From the NCBI RefSeq assembly GCF_964340395.1, contig NC_135550.1, forward strand, positions 32,736,176 through 32,800,175: DNA of 64,000 nucleotides. The letters run 5' to 3'. Shown here in pieces: positions 44,851 to 58,800 of this stretch. The DNA comes from Glandiceps talaboti (Eukaryota; Hemichordata; Enteropneusta; Spengelidae). A model generated the notes under the pieces. That model was given only the letters and a program-made list of their open reading frames with translations. It searched no databases and had not been told where the DNA came from. The number at the start of each line of letters is the position of its first letter. Within the stretch, counting starts at the first letter, position 1. Position numbers and translations under genes: made by a program.

Positions 44851-46079
44851 TACTCTCCTTAAATCATCCATTGAGGCATATCCTGAACGTGAATCATACT
44901 TTTTTCCTTTCTATAAGTTATCCGACTTTTGTAGGTTTTACATGTAGTTATTTCGTCTTTGTTTTATTTTGCAAGCCCATTTATTTTTTTTAAAGGGAAA
45001 ACATTATATTCAACAGACGAGCACTGAAACACTGTATCAGTAATGTAGGGAGATGAAGACATTCTCATAGGAAGCAGAGTTCGTCCGTCTACAATTCTGA
45101 ATTGAAGTAAAAGTAATAACTGTTTTAATTTTTTTCCCACCATCTTTATATTTGTCATGAGTACAAGGTGTCACTGTGGTAGATGAATGCAGTAAATGCC
45201 TACACTAAAATATAAACACTAGACTTTGTAATTCGTAAATTTTGTTGTTCATCGTAAATGTAAAAATTTAATTTATCTTCGTAATTTGAAATGTAACACT
45301 AAGTCTTTTTGTCGACTGTACTAGATAACCCCCCCCCGGCCACCCCGGCCACGTCCACACTCTTTGTTATTACAAACTTACTTTTTTTTCAAGCTGACAC
45401 GTTCCACACGTGTCTTCTACTTTAATACTAGTACTTCGGCAAACTTTAGCATAAGTAACCAGCATACTCCATGATATTATGTACCTATATTTCTAATAGT
45501 AACAGACAATTTTTATCAAATATAGCATGAACTACTCGCTGGCATTATCTGGTAGTAAAAAGACATACGTGATAAAGAATATATTTATATAACTAAAAGT
45601 AAAAGCGAATATTACGCCAAGTCATCCACTGTCGGAACATATAAGTATCTTGGCAAAGACACATTTACGTATTTTCATATTCTTTGATTTACATTTGACG
45701 TGTGATTTGTCATCTTTATTGCCGATAAAATAACATCAAATACAGGGTTGACTGACCATGTTAGTAGGACATTCGTGTCATGTCCCGGATTCAGCTCACC
45801 TCTGTCCAAGTTATACCTTGATGTGCGTCAACAGCTTTTGAGTCATCACATACCTTTCTATTCGTATCGGCACGTCCATAGATTGTCACGACACCTCACC
45901 GAATTGAAGGGTCATTTCAAGATCAACTAGGCAAACTGTGTGAACCTACTTGGTACTATTTATAAACTGACCAATTACGCAGTAGTAAACAAGTCGTGGA
46001 CAATAGACGGACTTTGTACTAGTCAGTACTGTCAGTCGATATGTCTCAACATATTGCAACATACTGACCACTGACACAA

Positions 46080-46148
46080 ATGTGATGTGATGTGATGTGA
46101 TGTGATGTGATGTGATGTGATGTGATGTGATGTGATGTGATGTGATGT
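46080..46148. repeat. (TGTGA)n pentamer microsatellite
   Basis: About 14 uninterrupted units. Confidence 0.97.
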
Positions 46149-47255
46149 GCTATTAAAACATCGAATGGTAAAACTGATGAATTAGACTGTAATTAAAATA
46201 ATTCCTACATTAAAATCGAAACTTAAATAATTCATAATTCTTAAAAACCATTCTGATAATACAACACAAAGTATGCTATTGTATCAATGATTAGGGACAA
46301 CATTGCCATTTCTCATATTGTCCAACTTCTGGGCCGGTGTTTTCAAACCCAGCTTCGATGACCAAAGCCAGTGACCCCCCCCCCCCCCCTTAGTAAAGAC
46401 CATATTTTTCAACACGATCCCCCAACCCAAGCATATTGTTTTTACATATCAATCACCTTGTGTAAAGTTACATGGTATAATTGCTGTAAATCGTCGTAAA
46501 ACTAATGGCCTTTTTACGACACAGTCCGAAAAGTGTTGTCTTTCACTATATCAGCCGAAATATATGCCATGGTTTGCTATAATATGCTGTTATTATATCG
46601 AATGCCGTTGGATATTGCTATTTATACATTTTTATTTGATATAGTTGTTCTTTTCTCTGTGATAACCTGACACACTTCAAGTGATGTTTTCCAAAAATGA
46701 CTTGAAACTCCCCTCCCCTCACCTGTCGATTAAAAAGACCAGTCCAAATATGGTGATATTCACACGTACACGTTCTTCACACAACGCTGTTCGACAGGAT
46801 TAGTCTAGAATATTCGATTAAACTTGTCTCATACGTGTTTGCAATCTTTACAATACTCTGTAAGTTCGACTTGCTGTCAATTGTTGTAATAATCTGATGT
46901 CACAGTGTTTTATGAAAAGCCCGTCGTGGAGTTAGATCATGAAAACAGAGAACCCTAGTTATTCAGTGTACAGTAGCGCATTTGTCACGTACACACGGTG
47001 GAAACGAACACATTGATATGATTACATCATAAACCCAATGGGTCTTCACATGTTTACTTTGTAAAGTTGAGAACACGTACACAGATGTAAGGGTCGGATT
47101 GTAACAATACATGAACGGTCGTCAACGTCACAAGAAAGGTTATTACGTCACTTTGGCTACCTTTTTATGAAACAGTGACATGATATATCATCAAGTATAT
47201 TGGTACACGTACTGTATTCTTGAGTAAGGAGATACTATTGTATTTAGTTAATATT

Positions 47256-47339
47256 GCATTGTATTGTATTGTATTGTATTGTATTGTATTGTATTGTATT
47301 GTATTGTATTGTATTGTATTGTATTGTATTGTATTGTAT
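47256..47339. repeat. (TATTG)n pentamer microsatellite
   Basis: About 17 uninterrupted units. Confidence 0.97.
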
Positions 47340-48079
47340 ATATATTGTATAGGGCGTAATGCATTGGTATTAACAAATTTCCTAAACCCGAACACTAGAG
47401 ATTTATGGATGACAACTGACACTTCCATATATGGCTTAAGATTTTGTCTAAAATTTCTCTTTTCAACTAAGCTTTGCATTGAATCACAAGTTGCATTTAC
47501 TTGTAAAAGTAACACTATACTGAAGTGAATTCGAAGATCATCGAACCCGGATGTAAGATCAAGAAGTAGAGCAAAATGATGTATAATTATTTTGTCTACA
47601 TATGTTGAGGTTCATCATTCTAGACGATATATACTTCTTGAAGTACATGCATGTATAAACTAATAATATACACACATCCTGATTGAATTACGGGCATCGT
47701 ATCACCCCGGGTCCGTCCTCACTGCCCACACGTGACTACTTTTACGTGCAGTGATCGCCCGGAGTCGTGTTCACTGGCATGGCACTCAGGCTGACTGCCC
47801 ACACTGTTTTGACATATTCATTGGCGTGGCGTCTTGGCAGTCAATGAACCTCCGAGTTCGTGTACTGCATACATGTGTGAGAGGATATGATCTAATTCCC
47901 GACACAATGCTTGCAATAATACTTTAACATAGTATGTCGGCTTACAACGTGCACTGTCAGATTACTGTTTTGGGGTAATATTACGTTTGAAATAATAGTA
48001 TCTTCATCTAGCGGAAAGATTATGACTGGTTTACATTGCTTTTTGTTTTGTAAATCCTTCGCAGATCTTCCGACTCTTG

Positions 48080-48240
48080 CTTTTTAATTGTATTTTATTA
48101 GTAGGGTGGCACAATCTTTATTTTAATTATGTTTTATTAGTGGATCGCAAAATATTTACTTTAATTATGTTTTTAAATTGTTAGTCGGATGGCAATTTTT
48201 TTAAAATTATGTTTTATTAGTGGGGTGACAAAATATTGAC
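48080..48240. repeat. Degenerate tandem repeat of about 55-60 bp, 3 copies
   Basis: Copies share TTTAATTATGTTTTATTAGT followed by GGGTGGCAAAAT-type sequence. Confidence 0.65.
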
Positions 48241-48562
48241 AACAGTACAATATGACATCCGTGCTAGAAATGTTGCTTTAGTACCACTGATTATATACTG
48301 GGTGGATGTCGCCTTTCTTATGACCTTTTGCAGCTTTTATTGGCCTAAAAACGTAAACGACTTTTCTACTATAAAAAATCCATTGCCCCCGCCCAGTGGT
48401 TATTATTTCGTTACGTCAGCGCAAAAAAATGTTACTCTGGCTGGCGAGAATGATCATGGCAATGATTCTTGCAAACTACTCAAATTATGCAAAAATATAA
48501 AACAATATATTACAGAAACCCATACTAGTTCAAAATGATGATATATACATGTTTCATAAAAT

Positions 48563-48607
48563 GTGTCGTGTGTGTGTGTGTGTGTGTGCGTGTGTGTGTG
48601 TGTGTGC
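48563..48607 (+). repeat. (TG)n microsatellite
   Basis: About 22 TG units with one CG interruption. Confidence 0.95.
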
Positions 48608-49309
48608 TTGTACTTGTCCTTCTGTCTACCTATAACTTTAATAGCTTTTTACGTATTTCTATATGTTATGTATTTGAAAGTCAAATATCACAATAAGAAA
48701 ATATATATGGTGTGTAAGATACGATCACTCGCATGTTGGGAATTTCTTTCGTTGATGGCGCTGTTGTCCTACGAATTTCTGCAGTCCCCTTTGTATGTTT
48801 AAATATACTCACCTAGACTGTCACCTGTCCCCTGTGCCTTACACTTAATCGAATTTTTATTTTAAGTATGGCATTGCTTTTTAATAGTGAACACGTATAA
48901 TTTAAAGTGTTCTTTTCATGATCATTGTTAAGACAAAGATTTAAATGAAATCAAATTCTTCAAAGGGTAAGGTAGGATTCACTCTTCGTTGAGTTTTGCG
49001 GCGTAAAACATTTATTAGTTTCGAATGTACAGATAGTGAGTTTATTGTGGATATTCTTTAATACAAGAAGAACAGGATGCTGTACACATTTCGATAAGTA
49101 TTACCTAATACATAATTTCTGAGTAGCGATACAATTTGCACATATAGCCAATAGAGGGCGCTAGTTCACAAATGGAGCTGAATCAAACTTGTGTATTGTC
49201 TGTCTGTCTGTCTCTCTCTCTTTATGTGTGTGTGTAGACCGATTGCCTTGGTATTTGTCGTAGGGTGTATAGATAGGAAATTGTTTAAAAGATAGCAACA
49301 GGGATAGAT

Positions 49310-50060
49310 AGGCCAGTGGATAAGATTGTAATAATGATAACACACGTCACGTGCCTAGCAACAAGACCACACATACAACATCAGTCGCATGATGTGTTTA
49401 TTGCAAAGATAAAACCTCTGGATAAAACAGGATGGTTAGGCATGTGGATAAACATCCAAAACATGAACGCATATATGTCTAGGAGCAAGGCCACGCCCAT
49501 AGCAACAGCCACATGATGGTTCATGTTGTAAAGATAACAACAGGGATGGATAAACATCCAAAAAAATGAACTACAAAACGTTGATATAAAAGGTTTAAAA
49601 TTCGACCTCATCAGGAGCAAGTTCTTGTCATTTCAGATCGAACACTCGTATACACATCTTCACTTCCCACCATGCGTGCATTCGATGTAGTTGGACTGAT
49701 CACTGTTTATTCAACAAACTCATGAACACATTTGCCTACAACAAGACCACGTCCATAGCGAAATTTAAATAATGGTATATATAGCAAACACATATATGCC
49801 TAGTAACAAGACCAGGTCCATAACAACATCCAGATGACAGTGTCTGTTATTGAAGATAACAACATGGATGATGGATAAGCAATTAATGGATAGAGATTTT
49901 AAAAACTGAATACATATATGCCTAGCAACTAAGGCAACCAAATACTAGATAAATTCATAAATGAGCCAAGCACTGGAACATAAACACAAATGTGCATGGC
50001 AACCATGGGCACACCATAGCAACAACCAAGAGTATCTTGTGCACAGATGACAACAGGGAT
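49310..50060. repeat. Degenerate tandem repeat of about 110-130 bp, about 5 copies
   Basis: Recurring blocks: CATATATGCCTAGCAACAAG, CCATAGCAACA, CCACATGATG and AAGATAACAACAGGGATGGA. The copies have diverged enough that unit length varies. No coding capacity. Confidence 0.6.
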
Positions 50061-50434
50061 GGGTTTGAACGATCTTGCCAATTCAGAGTAATGTTCTACC
50101 AATCAAACCTTCTGAAAATTACACCATCAATCACTACCCAAACTCCACAGTTGTGTTACAACGCTATCGTTTATTGTGCTGTCATGAATGACATATTTTA
50201 TTGTGTCTTGAAAAATAAACGTATATATTTACTTTACATGATGGCTACATGACAGAACTCAGAGACAGGACTGTTAATAAGTACTTCGTTAAATGGTTGA
50301 CTAACCTTTGTTAAATACACTCGACTAATTGGTGACAAGTTAGTCATTTTATGGTAAAGGTTTATCTCGTCATATGCCAGACGTACTATGCACTATAAGG
50401 AGTGAATTGCCGCTATGATTACGTGTCGTTGAAA

Positions 50435-52565
50435 ATGGCTGCCAAAGAACAACCAGGTATGTATGAAATCTTACAATGTTATAATTAATATTATCTACTC
50501 ATTTTTTCAAGATTTGATACATAAAGAGTAAAGTTAATCAGAACAATAAGCTTACTAACTAAAGTGTAGAGTAACGCAGTACAGTAAGTTCATGATAATA
50601 TAGTTTTATGTCATACTGCTATTTTGGTACGTTCATCCAATCATTTTACGTGTACAAAAAATAAAGGAAAAACAACCCAAAAGACAAAGCGATTCGATTG
50701 CATCTATTGGCTGATTATAAACCAGCCGAAAGGTGACGAGTTAGCTGTGTACCTATACAATGCTACATGTTAGAAATCATAGAGGTTAACTAATGGTCAA
50801 AGTTTCAAACTGTCCGATTCGATGTTATCTCAGTTTGATCGGCTCTCATTGTTGTGCTACAAAGTACTATAGTAAAAGAAACATCTGCACAGATGGTACT
50901 AAACAGTTCAACCCACTATTTATCCTAGAACTAAGCCTAGGTCACTAAATCTACAAATGATTTACTTCAAGTTTAATATATTAAATAATTCTCAAATGAT
51001 AAACTAACCATTATCTGTACCTGTATAAATAATTGTCATCACATATCAAGATTTTTTAGGACACATTACATCTAAATGAATGATGGACACCGTATACAGA
51101 AAACATCTTAACATTATCTACACTCTTTGAGCTACTTTTACATTTGAAAACCTCACTAGTGCGTCTAAATGATACAATTACCACGTCGCTGATTGTATAT
51201 ATATAAAGTAAAGGGAGAGAAGTCATCGTCGCAAACCACGACCGTTTTACGGTACCGTCCCTACTGAAATAATACCGTCCCTACTGAAGTAATATCGTCC
51301 CTACTGAAATAATAGCTCTGGTTTGCGAGAATGAGAGAAGTGTATACTTTAACTACAGACACAGCACATCTGTTGTTTTGCATCAATTATACAACTTGTG
51401 ACGAGTTATAATGAGTAACATTATATAAAATATTATGAACAATTATGAGACCTTTGTATTAGTTATAATATTATAAGCTGTATTAATTTATTACCACGTG
51501 TCTTTTACTAAGTAGTCATTTTAGCCTTTTTGTAATTATTGTAACCAATTTGTTGTTTTTAGCTTTATTATATTGTTTTACCATGCTTTTATGTACAGCG
51601 CTTTTGAATATTAATAAATAGAAAAGGCGCTTTAGAAAATAAATAAACTTTAAATTTTTTTTACTCTTCAATATACGCTAATATTCTGGAAGTCCACTAC
51701 GCGATAATATTAAAATCACAGCATTGAATTAACACTTTACAAAGATATGACAAGTGACTGTTCTTCTATCATATCCTACAGGACTAGAAAACTCTTTGTT
51801 AGACAGTAAACCTACTAGTGATGGAACTCAGTCATCAGGCTGCAGTTGTTCTCGGTGTTGTACTGGCTTCCTTAAATTCCTCGTCTTGCTACTGTGTCTG
51901 CCTGTGGGCTTGGTATTAACTATATGTGGCCTTGTCATATGGCTAATTTTACTTTTCGGTAAGTGTACATATCTGTATTTTGAATGCTGCGTGTTCTAGG
52001 CAATGCATATACATCGGATACACGTTATATTTTAATTATGTATGGACACTAATATTACTGTATAAAGTGACTGGACGAATAAAATAATTAATTTAATGAA
52101 TAAAAAAATATGACATCAAATAGAAATGATGGACATATTGTGTCATTTCATTTACGATTGATGGTTACCATCCATATTTATTACACGTGGCCTAGAATAG
52201 AGTGATGGCGACAAGATGAAGGTATGAGAAATATGAACACTAATGTAACTATAATAAGTTTCAAGGTTTCGCCTGGTTTGATTTTAGATTCACAGAATTA
52301 CAATGACATTGGTTAAGACCAATGGGTCCAGGCCCTTCACCATAGTTAATGTTACCAAAATTAGTGCTTTCTATTCTTTGCAGTTCGTTGTTGTTGTTGC
52401 ATTGCTTGCAAACCATGTATAGCAGGTCTACAGTCGGCACTATTATGGTTGACAAGATTACCATGGAGATTAGTGAAATGGGTAGTTAGTAATCCAGACG
52501 AAGATGACGACGATGAAGAGCGACAAAACATAACTAAAGACAAAACAGACTATGGATCAAAGTAG
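50435..52565 (+). CDS. Unrecognised small Cys-rich membrane protein
   Basis: Three exons, 50435-50456, 51782-51958 and 52384-52565 (stop TAG), joined by GT-AG introns in frame, give 126 residues. The start sits in a good context (GAAAATGG). Residues 1-26 are polar. Residues 28-34 (CSCSRCC) lead into a hydrophobic span at 37-67 with internal Pro48. A second Cys cluster (RCCCCIACKPC, 68-78) follows directly, then an amphipathic Leu/Trp-rich segment to about 101, and an acidic tail (DEDDDDEE, 105-112). The Cys clusters flanking a single membrane span suggest palmitoylation and a membrane-hugging or hairpin topology; this is inference. I do not recognise the family. A polyadenylation signal is at 53047. 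Splice, frame and composition make a real gene likely. Confidence 0.78.
51236..51312 (+). repeat. 21-bp repeat, 3 copies
   Basis: ACCGTCCCTACTGAAATAAT repeats three times in the first intron of the small membrane-protein gene. Confidence 0.85.
51590..51660 (+). mobile_element. Possible retroposon 3' tail with GCGC hairpin
   Basis: ACAGCGCTTTTGAATATTAA and AAAAGGCGCTTTAGAAAATA form an imperfect stem (GCGCTTTT with AAAAGGCGC) followed by AT-rich tail units. From memory, tails of this design end several animal LINE and SINE families. No upstream coding body was found. It lies in the first intron of the small membrane-protein gene. Confidence 0.45.
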
Positions 52566-52708
52566 ACCAAAGGAGGTCTTGTCTGATGACACAAGCAAAA
52601 TGGTATTACATTGTATACGTGTGTAGTGGTTTCAGCCCTACTTAAACTAGAGGTTCATCAATGGTGTCAGAGTCAGTCAGTCTCATGATGAAACCGTGCA
52701 TTTCCATT

Positions 52709-52710
52709 TC

Positions 52711-52739
<29 letters not shown>
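52709..52739. repeat. (TA)n microsatellite
   Basis: Short TA run in the 3' UTR of the small membrane-protein gene. Confidence 0.9.
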
Positions 52740-52741
<2 letters not shown>

Positions 52742-53046
52742 TCAACAGACCTTACTGTCTCTCATTTAGAGTGAATTAGACAAGAATTTTCTACCAGTGT
52801 TTATAACATTCTCAATGACTTTCATAACTTCTGCACTTTTGAACTATTGGCAACAATTGTTTTGATCCACTTTTCAGGGCCTATTTTGACAAGTTTTTTT
52901 ATTTATTGATTATTGAAACAATTGCTTTAACGTTTATTCAAGCATTCACCTGAAAACGTATTGGAACTACTAAAAACAAAGTCTTCAATTTCTGGATACT
53001 CTGTTTGCCACTGCAACTATGCTATGGTTATTTACTTTTATTGTGC

Positions 53047-53052
53047 AATAAA
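53047..53052 (+). terminator. Polyadenylation signal of the small membrane-protein gene
   Basis: AATAAA about 480 bases past the TAG stop, in GTGCAATAAACAAC. It is the first good canonical hexamer after the stop. Confidence 0.5.
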
Positions 53053-55847
53053 CAACAAAATGGGGACACAGCAATATGTGTGTTTATGTAAACTACTTAG
53101 ACAGTAGTGTTTTAATGCATGAATTTTCTGTAGCTTGACATTTGAATGTTCTAAGCATCATCACTTTATTATACACACAATGTATTAGGTATGAAATCTA
53201 CAGTACTGTAATATTTACTGTTGTTATCATCTTAGATAATAGAATTATTATAGTGTGATATGGGCCAACTATTGTTTTTATCATCTTAGATAATAGAATT
53301 ATTATAGTGTGATATGGGCCAACTGTTGTTTCCTGAACAATAAACACTTACAACTTTACTAGCATTGTATATATACGTTGACCAGTGCCTTCAAATCAGT
53401 ATCATATTTATTTACATTGTTGACAAATTTCCACATTTTTTTCTCTAAGGTCCCGATTGTTAATGTTACCTTCTTAAGATTACTATGGTAACAATGATTT
53501 GACATGTTACAATATATTGAATATCAATTATTATTTACATAAAACAAGACTTGACGCATGTCCATTTCAAGTTCAAAACAATTGGACACTGACACATACC
53601 ATGTATGACGTAATATTTTATTCACATTAATAATTTGTATGAATATTGCATGAATCTGTTAAATGAAGTGCAATATACGAGTACATACATTAATAACACA
53701 AATAATATCAGGGTTGAAAAATTAAAAATACAAAATGATGCAACAATTCAGTCTGAAACAAACACCTTCCCTTGAAACATTTTGTGAGTGGAATAGAAAT
53801 GACATTTGGGGCAACACTTAAGAAACAGTGGTGAAGGTAATCAAAATCTGAGCTGGTAAAAAATAACAAGAATCATTCACACTGAAAAAATGTCTTTATA
53901 AATGAATTTCCCCCAGATATGGGATTGCAAACAGTGATACATATGTAACTAACATTATATACTACCCATACATCAACTCCAAACTAGTAGACCCATCAAA
54001 TCTATCACAAAATGACAAATTCATTTAGTCCAGTAACTAAAATATATATATATATATTCTTACCACCACCAAAAATATACATACATGGTAATGATGTATC
54101 AAATTTAAAGATTGGAATAGTCTTGTATTTTATATATATGTTATGTTATGTTATGTTCAAGGCAGCAGTATACAAGTTTTTGAACACGGTTTAAACATCA
54201 TAAAAGTGGCTCCATTTGATGAATAATTTCAAGATTGTGCAGCTCTTCATACATAGTATTATGATGGTATAGTTTATTTTGACTGACTGTGTAGCTCTAA
54301 GACTGTCACGACTCTCTCTGTTACTCTCAAAAGTAAAATATGTTAATATAGAATTCACATTCATGCCAAGTTTGAATATTGACTTATCTTGCCTGCATAA
54401 TAAATGGTATTGCAAAATAGAGATGTGATCTTTTCAGGGTAGATGTTAGACATCTACAAAAAAAACAAAAACCTCAAAATACATATTAGGGAGGTGAAAT
54501 ATATATCCCCTCTGTTTAGCTACTTGAGTCACAGCAAAACTTTCTCCATCAAAATTCTCCAGTAGTATAAATTGATATATTTGTTAATTCTAGATCTGAC
54601 CAAAATGGAATGTTTTCTATTGCTACACAGAGATATCCAATTGTTAGATAAACAACATGAATATACCAGTAGTTGTATTTGACCAAATACAAAACAAGTG
54701 AAAGTATATGTGTATGGAATGAAATCCCTCTTATTTCTGTTACACCTGAAATAATTAAATTTTGGAAAACAAATTACAGAACCACTGTTACAAAATGGAA
54801 GAATTCTTCTATATTTATAACAACACAGCACCGAATATATAAGATTATATTCCAAAATATCAAACTGAAATTCTGCATTGTCAAATTCTGATCAAAGTCC
54901 TGTAACATAAACTGGGTTAAAGCTTTCAGCAAATACTAATCTGAAAATGGGAAGACATGTGACAGATATATGGTTTGTTTGTTTGTTGGTTGGTTAGCAG
55001 GGTTATCCATTGGTATTAGATAAGTAGATATTTGGTAAATACATCAATTCATTTGGTTGGGTAGAGTGTGTGTTTCCCAGTAAATACTAACAATGGGGTT
55101 TTTTTTGAAAACCTTTTTTTCAATGGTTAAACTTCTAGACCTTATGGTTGTCTACAACATTACATAGCTAAGATTTATTAACTGAAATACTGGATTCTAA
55201 CTTCTAAATTGACAACGCTGCAAAACAAATATGTAAATATGAATATGTACAAAAGAATAACAGTAGTCATTTCAAAAGTGCTGACATACAGTATACTAAT
55301 ATTAATACTGTTAATACATCCAATCCCAGTTTAAATCAGAAATAATGAACAAATTCTACCTATTCTTCCTGACATTGTGGTCTCTCCCCATTGCCCTCAA
55401 TGGAAGAGATGGACAAATCCACTACAAAATAGAAGTAACACCATCATTGATTGAAGCACTTTCAATGTATTTCAGACAGAGCTGCATGCAAAGCAAGCTA
55501 AAAATAATCTTACAGCTTTCAAAAGCACAAAGGAACATTTTTGGGATGTCTTGTACTATATCTGTTATTACCGTCATTATTTCTACTAGACTAGTTTGTG
55601 TAATTACACTACGAGGGTACAATAACCATGTATTTCATTTCAAGATTATTGCTATGTCTTCTAAACATCAACAAATCACTGATTGCCATACATAATGTAA
55701 GAAAATTCTTGTTTGGAACATAATGCTTATTTTGTGCAAAAAATTATCTTTTGAAAGATATAAATACAAATATGTAAATTATAATGCCCTTCACCAGCAG
55801 TATATTTGGCGCATTTTTTAAAGGGTATATTCTACAGGAAAGCGTCT
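53053..55847. other. Region between convergent genes, no gene recognised
   Basis: Contains a two-copy duplication at about 53226-53335 (ATCATCTTAGATAATAGAAT unit) and the likely 3' UTR of the spectrin gene on the right. TTTATT at 55174-55179 (AATAAA on the minus strand) is one possible polyadenylation signal. An open frame at 55345-55695 has no recognised domain. Confidence 0.5.
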
Positions 55848-58800
55848 TCACGATTTGTCCTTCTTTTTGTGAAACTTTAAACCAAAAACGCCCTTCTTTT
55901 TCTTCTTCTTTTCCTTTTCTTTCTCTTCATGTTTGCTACTCTGACTTCGCACTGGCAATGTAGCTGCCTTCTTGTCATCAGTTGGCGGGATATATTCAGC
56001 AGTAGCAGTTTGGGGCAAAAGTGTAGATGTGTCATGTAATGGTTTTGCCTCAAGAGGTGCAGGAGCTGGCCTTCTAGGCTGCGGTGGTGTGCTTAAAGTA
56101 TCATAAGATGAGAAAGGAACAGCTACAGTGACAGCTGGTGTAGAAGAATCACTATCTACATTGTTTTGGTCTTCGATCTCAGACCCAGGAAGCTGTAGAC
56201 AAAAGCAGTCAGCAAAAAAAAAAAATTCAAGACTTAAAATCTAACAGCATTAAAGACAGATTTACAGCAAAACATGAATCTTAGCAGGGAGGAATGAAAT
56301 TACATCATATTTATAGGAATTTAGATTAATTCTATCTGGGGGGATTGAATAGGTTGGTTAGTACAATTTAATACAACAAAATATTATCATTAATAAAATC
56401 ATAAGCTACCATCACCACCACCATTATATATAATTATGTATATATATATATACCACCAGCATTACAGTGTATTTATTTTATTTACTTAGTTCAGTATTTT
56501 AGTTTGCATATAGTGCGAGTTTTTTTAACCACCACCAGATCAAAGATTTAGAAAATGAATTTATGAAAAGATGAAAGAATGAAATAGGACAGTTTTATAA
56601 AAGGGGGAAATGTAATGTTTTCAGTTTGTGTTTGGTCAGTAATGGGAATATCGGATGTTGTGAGGGTTAATGTACGACCCTCTCTGTTGGTGAGAGTAAG
56701 TCAAGGGTCTTCGGTGCGTTTGGAAAGATACCTGTGCTGGATGTCCATTTTCAACAAAAGCCTCGGTATCAGGCTCATCACTTGCAGTAGGTTGAGGGGT
56801 TTCAGTAGGAAAGGAAAAGGGCTCTTGTGCTGGCACTTCTGTAGGAAATTGAACGGAAAATAAGAAATATAACACGATACACATACACGATGAAAAGTAC
56901 CCCCAATATGATGAGAAAAAATTCCAACATGATGGAAGTGCATACAGAGTCAGTCTGCAAAGTTCATGACCTTCTACCAGATGATATAAAAGTAGAGATG
57001 ATTTGATGGGCAAAGCATTGTCCCCACGGCAACCAACCTATGGTTACTGACAGACTGCAGTTTAGAAAGAAACCATGATTTTAGGCATTCAGTTTGCAGG
57101 ATAAAAAAAAAAACGTGCAAAGTTAGATAAAATTATCCCTAACTGTAATAAATAACAAAATTACTACATCAAACATTTTTCACAAGTTATCATATTTCTT
57201 TCATGATCTGATTCAATAACACAGTTTATAACTTTCTCATCTTGAATCATAAATGTGTAATAATATTTAGTAATGCATCTAACAAACACTTGACGAGTAA
57301 TATAACCATTGGTCACTGACGTGTAATATAACCATTGGTCACTGATGTGTAATATAACCATTGGTCACTGACATGTAATATAACCATTGGTCACTGACGT
57401 GTAATATAACCATTGGTCACTGACGTGTAATATAACCATTGGTCACTGACGTGTAATATAACCATTGGTCACTGACGTGTAATATAACCATTGGTCACTG
57501 ACGTGTAATATAACCATTGGTCACTGACGTGTAATATAACCATTGGTCACTGACATGTAATATAACCATTGGTCACTGACGTGTAATATAACCATTGGTC
57601 ACTGACGTGTAATATAACCATTGGTCACTGACGTGTAATATAACCATTGGTCACTGACGTGTAATATAACCATTGGTCACTGACGTGTAATATAACCATT
57701 GGTCACTGACGTGTAATATAACCATTGGTCACTGACGTGTAATATAACCATTGGTCACTGACGTGTAATATAACCATTGATCACTGATGGTTGTTAAAAT
57801 TCTGTGTTGTATATCTCTAATCATCTTTCCTTGATTTGGTTGTCACTGGCTTTGATGTCACAGCAAGATATCTTTGGATTACATAAACCATACAACATAT
57901 ATTAAGGTGCTAAATTTGATACATACAATACTGAAATAAAAACATTTCATCTTCTCCATTTGATATTGATTTAAACTTTAAGCTCTCCTATGACACTACT
58001 CAAAATAGAATTCACAATTTTGGGATATAATTTTTAAATTCTTCCATTATTATCAATTAAGTGTTTTTGGTTGAAGAAAATCTGAAGTTTATGAAATTGT
58101 AGAAAACTGATTTATCTCGGTAATAGTGCCACCAATCTATAATTATTAATTATGATATAAATATGATTTATTACCATAACAATATTCTATTACTACTATT
58201 TAAATGACACAAACTCATTTAACATGTAACAATAGCAACAACACACCATTTTGATTACGTAATTATTGCCAGCGCTATAACACAGCACCATATTTAAGCT
58301 AACTATGTTTATAACTTAATTGGAAAATCAAAATATTACATAATACACTCATTTTATATAACTACATTTTCACGTACAGATGTAATTTCAAATGTCACAA
58401 TCAATTTACAACACAATATCACTATTATTGCAAATTGCACTGATTTCATCATATAAACACAATATCACTACTACTGCAATATATAATAAATAAAATTACA
58501 CTTGGTTTGTGGTCTGAAACAGAAGACTAATTAGTCATAAAACTTTGTCTTTGTTAAAACCTACCTGGGATGTCCTCTTCCTCGGCTATCTCTCCACTAA
58601 TAAATTCAGTTTCCATGAAATTTGTAGGTTGCATAGAGTATGAATATCTAGCAATATTATGTTCCCCACCACTAGGTTCACTGTGATCAGATCCTGTTAG
58701 TGAGACATTATCATGGGAAAGTGGTCCACTAAGCTCAGACACGTTGGATCGATCTGATCCATAACTTGGTTTCCGTTTCAAAGACATGTCGTACTCAGGT

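Larger units (their letters stand above)
44851..50434. other. Intergenic region with short arrays, no gene recognised
   Basis: Holds C-runs near 45330 and 46375, several short arrays listed separately, and AT-rich filler. The C-run near 46375 sits in a CCCAACCC-rich context like the element near 16 kb, but no inverted ends were found. Confidence 0.5.

Noticed and set aside
56193-56731. Possible U12-type intron in the spectrin gene (donor GTATCTTTCC)
   Set aside because: The donor differs from GTATCCTTT at two positions, and the 3' end has a normal pyrimidine tract, a CTGAC-type branch and CAG. It is a U2 intron.
57291-57788. CRISPR-like regular array (also 41195-42208 and 44239-44600)
   Set aside because: Repeats follow each other with no unique spacers, and the host is a eukaryote. 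These are minisatellites.
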